From an uncultured Eubacteriales bacterium (GTDB lineage: Bacteria > Bacillota > Clostridia > Monoglobales > UMGS1388): a stretch of DNA of 5,130 nucleotides. Under the pieces are notes generated by a model. It was not told where the DNA came from. It saw only the letters and a list, made by a program, of their open reading frames with translations, and did no database searches. Where the stretch lies: NCBI GenBank assembly GCA_900551345.1, contig URVP01000124.1, positions 1 to 5,130 of the forward strand, read 5' to 3'. The stretch's first letter is position 1. Each line of letters begins with the position of its first letter. Positions 1 to 5,130 of the stretch are shown piece after piece. The translations under genes and the position numbers were made by a program.

Positions 1-2
1 AT

Positions 3-566
3 ATAAGTCAGAGGTTTAATTTCCTTGACGGCCAGCGTAATGATTTAGTAAAGGCAAAAAAAGACTTGGAAAAAGTTATTTCCGAAATGCAGAATGTGAT
101 TAAAAAAATCTTTTCAGAGCAGTTTGAAATAATCGGAAGTGAATTTAATAAGGTTTTTGGTGAGTTGTTTGAAGGGGGCAGAGCATCGCTCAGACTGACT
201 GACCCGGAAGATGTTCTTGAAAGCGGAATTGAAATAGAAGTACAGCCGTCAGGCAAGCAGCTTCAGAATATGCAGCTATTGTCCGGCGGAGAGAAAGCCC
301 TTACTGCAATAGCGCTGCTCCTTGCAATTCTTAAAGTAAGACCAACGCCATTCTGTATACTTGACGAGATAGATGCAGCTCTTGACGATGTTAATGTAAC
401 CAGATATGCAAGCTACATAAAAAAATTCAGTGACAAAACGCAATTTATTCTTATAACACATAAACGAGGTACAATGGAAATGTCTAACATGCTGTATGGT
501 GTCACAATGCAGGAGAAGGGCGTATCAAGTGTACTTGAACTTAACCTTGAGGAGGTAGAAAAATAG
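3..566 (+). CDS. smc: Chromosome segregation ATPase SMC, C-terminal part (5' end outside the window)
   Basis: SMC dimers with ScpA and ScpB organise and condense the chromosome and act on the nucleoid. The visible 187 residues are the end of the coiled coil followed by the C-terminal half of the ATPase head. The frame is open from base 3 with no stop upstream, so the gene continues out of the window. Numbering visible residues, the ABC signature LSGGEK is at 93-98, Walker B FCILDE at 117-122 with catalytic Glu 122, the D-loop IDAALDD at 123-129, and the switch His at 153 within LITHKRGTM. The stretch LYGVTMQEKGVSS close to the C-terminus is typical of bacterial SMC rather than of RecN, RecF or SbcC. 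A TTG at base 66 opens a shorter frame, but it lies inside the conserved coiled coil and is not a true start. The stop codon overlaps the ftsY start, which fits the usual Firmicutes smc-ftsY pair. Nothing looks broken. Confidence 0.96.
   Translation: MSQRFNFLDGQRNDLVKAKKDLEKVISEMQNVIKKIFSEQFEIIGSEFNKVFGELFEGGRASLRLTDPEDVLESGIEIEVQPSGKQLQNMQLLSGGEKALTAIALLLAILKVRPTPFCILDEIDAALDDVNVTRYASYIKKFSDKTQFILITHKRGTMEMSNMLYGVTMQEKGVSSVLELNLEEVEK
549..556 (+). promoter_or_regulatory. Ribosome binding site of ftsY, inside the 3' end of smc
   Basis: GAGGAGGT is a near-perfect Shine-Dalgarno sequence ending 9 bases before the GTG at 566. It lies inside the last codons of smc. It decides the ftsY start, because the stop TAG and start GTG share one base (TAGTG), which suggests translational coupling between the two genes. 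Confidence 0.85.
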
Positions 567-1474
567 TGTCGCTTTTTGATAAACTTAAAAACGGACTTTC
601 TAAAACAAAAAATGTAATAACAGAAAGAACAACAGAGGTTTTTAAATATTTCAAAAAAATAGATGAAGATTTGTACGAAGAACTGGAAGAAGTTCTTATT
701 ATGTCCGATGTAGGCGTGGAAACTTCTTCCGAAATTATAAACAGACTCAAAGAAAAGGTTAAACAGCAAAGGCTTACTGAAAGTGAAGAGCTTAACGGAG
801 CAATTGCTCAAATAGTAAGCGAAATGATGTGCGAAGATTCCGCAGCTGCCGATGATGATAAAATGCTTGTTATATCTGTAATCGGAGTAAACGGTGTAGG
901 AAAAACAACATCCATAGGCAAATTGGCAAACTATTACAAATCGCAAGGCAAAAAAGTTTTGCTTGCGGCAGCTGATACATTCAGAGCTGCAGCGATAGAT
1001 CAGCTTTCAATATGGGCTGATAGATGCGATGTGCAAATTGTTAAACAACAAGAAGGAAGCGATCCAGCCGCAGTTGTGTACGACGCACTCAGTGCTGCCA
1101 AAGCTCGCGGAGCAGATGTTGTACTCTGCGACACGGCAGGCAGACTTCATAACAAAAAAAATCTTATGGATGAGCTGAGAAAAATTCAAAATGTAATTGA
1201 GCGTGAAACACCGAACGCAATTCATGAAACTTTTCTTGTGCTTGATGCAACTACCGGTCAGAATGCACTGAGCCAGGCCAAGCTTTTCGGTGAGGTTGCT
1301 GATATTACCGGTATTATACTGACAAAACTTGACGGCACTGCCAAGGGCGGAATTGTCATTGCAATAAAACACGAACAAAACATTCCCGTAAAATTCGTGG
1401 GAGTAGGTGAGCAGATAGACGATTTGCTGCCGTTTAACCCACAGGATTTTGTAAAAGCATTATTTAATCAATAA
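566..1474 (+). CDS. ftsY: Signal recognition particle receptor GTPase FtsY
   Basis: FtsY is the membrane-associated SRP receptor. It forms a GTP-dependent complex with Ffh and hands ribosome-nascent chain complexes to the Sec translocon. The protein has 302 residues. The N domain helical bundle covers about 1-95, with a typical start MSLFDKLKNGLSKTK. The G domain follows: P-loop GVNGVGKTTS at 107-116, DTFRAAA at 137-143 (insertion-box region), DTAGR at 189-193, guanine-specificity motif TKLD at 253-256 followed by GTAKGG, and closing motif GVGEQIDDLLPF at 279-290. DTFRAAA, GQNALSQAKLF (231-241) and the short N-terminus favour FtsY over Ffh, and there is no methionine-rich M domain. The long acidic A domain of the E. 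coli protein is absent, which is normal for Firmicutes. The GTG start is supported by the ribosome binding site at 549-556. All expected GTPase motifs are intact. Confidence 0.97.
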   Translation: MSLFDKLKNGLSKTKNVITERTTEVFKYFKKIDEDLYEELEEVLIMSDVGVETSSEIINRLKEKVKQQRLTESEELNGAIAQIVSEMMCEDSAAADDDKMLVISVIGVNGVGKTTSIGKLANYYKSQGKKVLLAAADTFRAAAIDQLSIWADRCDVQIVKQQEGSDPAAVVYDALSAAKARGADVVLCDTAGRLHNKKNLMDELRKIQNVIERETPNAIHETFLVLDATTGQNALSQAKLFGEVADITGIILTKLDGTAKGGIVIAIKHEQNIPVKFVGVGEQIDDLLPFNPQDFVKALFNQ

Positions 1475-1483
1475 GTCTTTTAT

Positions 1484-1488
1484 AGGAG
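1484..1488 (+). promoter_or_regulatory. Ribosome binding site of the UPF0182 gene
   Basis: AGGAG lies 7 bases before the ATG at 1496, within the 21-base gap after ftsY. The gap is too short for a terminator plus promoter, so this gene is most likely co-transcribed with ftsY. Confidence 0.8.
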
Positions 1489-1495
1489 AATTGCC

Positions 1496-4165
1496 ATGAA
1501 CAAAGCATATAGCCGAATTGTTAAATTACTTTTTTTAATCATTATAGTTGTTCTTCTCCGAGGATTTGGCAAAGTGTTTGTACAATATCTGACAGTAGGA
1601 GAAATAGGGCAAAATTTCTTATCTGCTTTCTGGGCAGATTTCAGCGTTTCAATAACTACGCAGACAGTATCATTTTTTTGCGTTTTTATACTTATGCTTA
1701 TTAATCTTTTTACAATAAGGCACATTTTCCTCTCTATGGACGAGAGTTTTTCATGGCTTAAGAAAAAACTGCCTCTGGCAGTTATTGCGTTTTTCTTCGC
1801 ATTGGTGATAGGAAACATTATAAGCTATACGGTTTCTCCAAAAGTTTTACCCTTTCTTAACAGTCAGTGGTTTAGTTTTGGTGACCCCATTTTTAATAAC
1901 GACATCGGCTATTATGTTTTTCAAAGGCCTTTTTACAAGGCAGTAACAAATTCACTTTCAATTACATTTTTGATTACTGCCATTCTTACAGCACTTTTAT
2001 ATATTATTTTTTATGCAAGATTGGATTTTTACAATTTAAAAAGTCTTTTGGAAAACAGGGCTGTACTTATGCACAATTTAATTAATTTCAGTATATTTTT
2101 TATTTCAAAAATTGCCACTTACAAATTTTCCATTGAAGATATGCTGTTCAGAAATAACGGCGATTTTACAGGAGCAGGATATGTAGATGTAAAGATATGG
2201 ACTGTATACTACAGACTTATGCCATATCTGACGTTTTTACTGGTTGTAGTTATTGCCGCTTTTGTCTATTTCAAAAAATACAAAAGAGCTGTTTTTACGA
2301 TTGCAGCATTTCCATGTCTATGGATTGCGGCAGGACTGATAGCTTCTTTTGTTCAAAGCGTTGTTGTAGCTCCTAACGAACTATCTGCTGAATCTCCCTA
2401 TATTGCACATAGCATTGAATATACGCGAAAAGCTTATAACATTGATGCGATAGATAATATTGACTTTGACATAGAGTATGATCTCACTTCTGAAGATATT
2501 GAAAACAATCAGGATACTATCAACAATATAAGAATAATCGACTATGACCAGACACTTACTGTTTTTAATCAAAATCAGGTTATCAATCCGTATTATTCTT
2601 TTCATGAAGCTGATATAGTACCATATGAAATAGACGGAGAAAAAAGAGCCGTAATGGTTGCGGCAAGAGAGATGAACCATGAAAAGCTGGATAAAACAGC
2701 AAAAAACTATATAAACGAAAAGATGAAATACACCCACGGATCGGGTGTGGTTATGTGCAGTATAAACTCAGTAACGGAGGAAGGTCTGCCTGAATATCTT
2801 ATAAAAGACATTCCGTCAAAATCTTTGGACGGAGCTCCTTCTGTTCAGCAGCCACGCATTTATTACGGAGAGCTTACTGATGATTATGTGATCGTTAACA
2901 CAAAAAACAAAGAACTTGATGACATCAATGAAGAATATTCCTATTCAGGAGATGCGGGTATAAGGATGACTACCGGTAACAGATTGCTTTTCAGTATACT
3001 GAAAGCGGATTTTAATATGCTTATTTCCTCTGAAATTACAGCGGACAGCCGATTGTTAATAAACAGAGAAATTACTGAAAGAATTGAAACAGTAGCACCG
3101 TTTTTAAAAATGGATGATGACCCGTATATTGTTATAGATGATGACGGCAATCTTAAATGGATAGTTGATTGTTATACAACTTCGTATTGTTATCCATATT
3201 CTCCTAAAACAGATGGATATAACTATATAAGAAATTCCGTTAAAGCAGTTGTTGATGCATACAGCGGTGATGTTTCTCTTTACATTATAGATGATACCGA
3301 CCCTATAATAAAAGCATACAAGAACATATATCCCAATTCATTTGAAAAAGGCGATCTTCCTGAAAGTCTTGCTTCTCATACAAAATATCCTGAATATTTA
3401 TTTACGGTTCAGGCTGATATTTTGCAGAAGTATCATATTACAAACACATCGGATTTTTATCAAAAAAAGGGCGTATGGTCTTTTGCTACAGAAAAATACA
3501 CCACTGACAGCCGTCAAATTATACCGTATTACAATCTTATGAAATTATCTGATGACGGCGAAGCAGAACTGGTAATGATGCTTCCCTACACATTGGTTGG
3601 TAAGGATAACATGGTATCTTTGCTTCTTATACGATGTGAACAAGAACATTACGGTGAGTTAATATGTTATAATTTGCCATCGAATCACAATATTAACGGG
3701 CCGGCACAGATAGACAGCAGTATTGACGCTGATGATAATATCTCAGCAAGTTTAACTCTATGGAGTCAAAACGGTTCCAATGTCGTTAGGGGAAACATGA
3801 TTATAATACCTATCGAAAACTCACTTCTGTATGTCGAACCGGTTTATATTGCAGCTACGGGCGAGGCGTCTATTCCTCTTGTCAAACGAGTTATTGTAGC
3901 TTATGACAATAAGGTTATTATGACACAAACAGTAGACGAGGCGCTGGACAGATTATTTGGTTATCATTCTTCGCAGGAAGAACCTCAGGAAGAGCCGATT
4001 AATCAGCTTATTTCAGATGCAGTAAATGTATACAACGATTATAAAAAGGCTGCTTCGGAAGGAAACTGGACAATTATGGGAGAAAAGCAACAGGAACTTG
4101 AAAATGCCATTAACGGTCTTTCGGATTATTTGGATACACATTCAGATATAAACACAAATCCATAG
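1496..4165 (+). CDS. UPF0182 family large membrane protein (PF03699 type), function unknown
   Basis: The 889 residues span a full-length UPF0182 protein (the family is usually about 900-1000). Hydrophobic segments lie near residues 8-24, 53-74, 92-113, 154-173, 191-206, 241-258 and 264-291. Positive charges (KKK at 89-91, KKYKR at 259-263) put the N-terminus in the cytoplasm, so residues from about 292 onward are predicted to be extracytoplasmic. Family motifs in order: FSFGDPIFNNDIGYYVFQRP (126-145), APNELSAESPYI (292-303) with EYTRKAY (308-314), YTHGSGVVM (412-420), EGLPEYLIKDIP (429-440), RIYYGE (454-459), DDPYIVIDDDG (541-551), YTTSYCYPYS (560-569), NYIRNSVKAVVDAYSG (576-591), DPIIKAY (602-608), GPAQID (735-740), SNVVRGNMIIIPIENSLLYV (761-780) and KRVIVA (797-802). 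An acidic EEPQEEP linker (828-834) leads to a helical tail containing EGNWTIMGEKQQELE (855-869). I know of no biochemical role for the family. Family assignment is firm, and topology is inferred by eye. Confidence 0.93.
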   Translation: MNKAYSRIVKLLFLIIIVVLLRGFGKVFVQYLTVGEIGQNFLSAFWADFSVSITTQTVSFFCVFILMLINLFTIRHIFLSMDESFSWLKKKLPLAVIAFFFALVIGNIISYTVSPKVLPFLNSQWFSFGDPIFNNDIGYYVFQRPFYKAVTNSLSITFLITAILTALLYIIFYARLDFYNLKSLLENRAVLMHNLINFSIFFISKIATYKFSIEDMLFRNNGDFTGAGYVDVKIWTVYYRLMPYLTFLLVVVIAAFVYFKKYKRAVFTIAAFPCLWIAAGLIASFVQSVVVAPNELSAESPYIAHSIEYTRKAYNIDAIDNIDFDIEYDLTSEDIENNQDTINNIRIIDYDQTLTVFNQNQVINPYYSFHEADIVPYEIDGEKRAVMVAAREMNHEKLDKTAKNYINEKMKYTHGSGVVMCSINSVTEEGLPEYLIKDIPSKSLDGAPSVQQPRIYYGELTDDYVIVNTKNKELDDINEEYSYSGDAGIRMTTGNRLLFSILKADFNMLISSEITADSRLLINREITERIETVAPFLKMDDDPYIVIDDDGNLKWIVDCYTTSYCYPYSPKTDGYNYIRNSVKAVVDAYSGDVSLYIIDDTDPIIKAYKNIYPNSFEKGDLPESLASHTKYPEYLFTVQADILQKYHITNTSDFYQKKGVWSFATEKYTTDSRQIIPYYNLMKLSDDGEAELVMMLPYTLVGKDNMVSLLLIRCEQEHYGELICYNLPSNHNINGPAQIDSSIDADDNISASLTLWSQNGSNVVRGNMIIIPIENSLLYVEPVYIAATGEASIPLVKRVIVAYDNKVIMTQTVDEALDRLFGYHSSQEEPQEEPINQLISDAVNVYNDYKKAASEGNWTIMGEKQQELENAINGLSDYLDTHSDINTNP

Positions 4166-4203
4166 AGCGAGGGTAATCAAGAGTTTTAGTTGATTGGTAT
4201 TAC

Positions 4204-4210
4204 GGAGGGG
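4204..4210 (+). promoter_or_regulatory. Ribosome binding site that favours the GTG start at 4217
   Basis: GGAGGGG is a purine-rich Shine-Dalgarno sequence 6 bases before the GTG at 4217. The alternative in-frame TTG at 4190 has only GAGGG (4169-4173) at a poor distance of about 16 bases, and it would place this strong site inside the coding sequence. Confidence 0.75.
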
Positions 4211-4216
4211 AAAGCA

Positions 4217-5092
4217 GTGACTTTATACGATTGCCTTTTTTATATATTAATATATTCGTTCTTAGGATGGTGTATGGAGGTTGCTTACCATACTTTAACC
4301 ATAGGTGATTTTGCAAACAGAGGCTTTTTGCGTGGACCTGTATGCCCTATATATGGTTTTGGTGCAGCCGCTGTGTTAACTGCTCTTATACCGTTTAAAA
4401 ACAATCTGCTTATTTTGTTTGTTGCTTCAGCTTTGCTGACTTCTGCAATAGAATTTATAACAGGATTTGTTTTAGATAAGGTATTTAAAAACAAATGGTG
4501 GGACTATTCTGACATTCCTTTCAATTTGTGCGGATATATTTGCCTTAAATTTTCTGTTGTGTGGGGTTTTGTATGCGTCTTTGCGGTGCGTATAATTCAT
4601 CCTATCATAGCTGCTTTTGTGAGTATAATCCCTCATCAAATCGGTGTTGTTATATTACTTGTTTTATATTTATTATTCATTATCGATATAATCCTTACCA
4701 TATTTGAAATGGTAGAATTTAAGAAACAGTTAAATATAGCAGATAAATTATCAAAAGACTTGTATGCAGTTTCAGATGCACTGGGCATGAAGATAAATAA
4801 CAGCGTTCTTCACGGTATGGAATTAAAGTCGGATACGGAGCAAAAATTAAACTCGCTTAAATCTGACACAAAGCAAATTTATGAAAAAGTAAAAGACGAT
4901 ATGAGCGAACGGGAAGTGAAACTTCGCAATAAATACTCCTTGCTCGCAAGCAAATATAAAAGTAACATTGACAAGATAGCTTCTTCTCACCAAAGATGGA
5001 TTAAGGCTTTTCCATCAATGAAATCAAGAATAAACAGCAATGCAATTGAAATCATAAAGAAGCGTATAAATGTACATGATAAGAACAGATAA
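4217..5092 (+). CDS. PF06541-type (DUF1113) multi-pass membrane protein, 'putative ABC transporter permease'
   Basis: The protein is 291 residues from the GTG at 4217. That start is chosen because GGAGGGG lies 6 bases upstream and because MTLYDCLFYILIYSFLGW matches the usual start of the family. A TTG at 4190 would add nine residues without hydrophobic or conserved character. Membrane segments lie near 4-22, 43-59, 63-85, 108-126 and 142-165. Family hallmarks are FLGW followed by Glu 21 (15-21), NRGFLRGPVCPIYGFG (34-49) and KWWDYSDIPFNLCGYICLKF (93-112). Both longer motifs sit in positively charged loops, so they probably face the cytoplasm. Residues 166-291 form a charged, Lys-rich helical tail, partly coiled-coil-like, also predicted cytoplasmic. 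The common label comes from a proposed similarity to ABC permeases, and no ATP-binding subunit is encoded in this window. Transport is therefore unproven. The gene lies 51 bases after the UPF0182 gene on the same strand. Confidence 0.85.
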   Translation: MTLYDCLFYILIYSFLGWCMEVAYHTLTIGDFANRGFLRGPVCPIYGFGAAAVLTALIPFKNNLLILFVASALLTSAIEFITGFVLDKVFKNKWWDYSDIPFNLCGYICLKFSVVWGFVCVFAVRIIHPIIAAFVSIIPHQIGVVILLVLYLLFIIDIILTIFEMVEFKKQLNIADKLSKDLYAVSDALGMKINNSVLHGMELKSDTEQKLNSLKSDTKQIYEKVKDDMSEREVKLRNKYSLLASKYKSNIDKIASSHQRWIKAFPSMKSRINSNAIEIIKKRINVHDKNR

Positions 5093-5116
5093 TACAAAGA
5101 TCAATCCAGAAAGAAA

Positions 5117-5130
5117 GCGGTGTATATATG
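5117..5130 (+). promoter_or_regulatory. Possible translation start of the next gene (ATG at 5128)
   Basis: The window ends exactly on an ATG. It is preceded by GCGGTG (5117-5122), a partial match to the Shine-Dalgarno consensus at a spacing of 5 bases. No codons beyond the ATG are visible, so this is only a hint. The 38 bases after the PF06541-type gene contain no hairpin followed by a T-run. Confidence 0.25.

Noticed and set aside
413..946. A 177-codon open frame on the - strand across the smc end and the N domain of ftsY, with others at 1007-1378 and 1480-1818
   Set aside because: All lie opposite strongly supported genes. Their translations are rich in Phe, Tyr, Cys and Ser, as expected from the reverse complement of Lys/Glu-rich AT-rich codons. 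They have no recognisable domain and no good ribosome binding site.
2730..2748. Hairpin ACACCC / GGGTGT with a 7-base loop
   Set aside because: It lies inside codons for the conserved YTHGSGV motif of UPF0182, so protein coding explains the sequence. No T-run follows.
3342..3542. A 66-codon + strand frame inside the UPF0182 gene
   Set aside because: It overlaps conserved UPF0182 coding sequence in another frame and shows no family features of its own.
3665..3673. Perfect extended -10 element TGTTATAAT inside the UPF0182 gene
   Set aside because: The sequence at the -35 distance (AACATT region) matches poorly, and such matches are expected by chance in AT-rich coding DNA. An internal promoter for the downstream gene is possible but unsupported.
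4175..4195. Inverted repeat AATCAA / TTGATT with a 9-base loop between the UPF0182 and PF06541-type genes
   Set aside because: The stem is only six bases, mostly A/T, and no T-run follows, so it is not a credible terminator. It could occur by chance in AT-rich DNA.
4968..4973. TTGACA, a perfect -35 hexamer, near the end of the PF06541-type gene
   Set aside because: No TATAAT-like sequence lies about 17 bases downstream, and the site is within coding sequence.

Overview
The window reads as chromosomal DNA from a low-GC Gram-positive bacterium of the Clostridia type (AT-rich by eye). The reasons are the smc-ftsY gene order typical of Firmicutes, strong Shine-Dalgarno sites, GTG starts, Lys/Asn/Ile-rich proteins, and an FtsY without a long acidic N-terminal region. 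I cannot name a genus. All four genes are on the + strand with very short gaps. I see no convincing terminator or promoter between them, so they could be one transcription unit. I saw no RNA gene, mobile element, CRISPR array or significant repeat.

Layout: (1) positions 3-566 encode the C-terminal end of the chromosome-condensation ATPase SMC, truncated by the window edge. (2) ftsY (566-1474) encodes the signal recognition particle receptor GTPase and overlaps the smc stop codon by one base. (3) Positions 1496-4165 encode a large UPF0182-family membrane protein, with seven predicted N-terminal membrane segments and a long domain predicted to lie outside the cytoplasm. (4) Positions 4217-5092 encode a PF06541-type membrane protein of the kind often labelled 'putative ABC transporter permease', with about five membrane segments and a charged helical tail. 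The last 38 bases hold no recognisable gene, but the final ATG may start the next one.

SMC and FtsY are housekeeping proteins with known roles in chromosome organisation and co-translational membrane targeting. The two downstream genes have no established function. Their place directly behind ftsY, where many Clostridia instead carry ylxM-ffh, is the main point of interest. A link to membrane-protein biogenesis or envelope maintenance is inference from position only. I did not find an obviously new defence or mobile system here.
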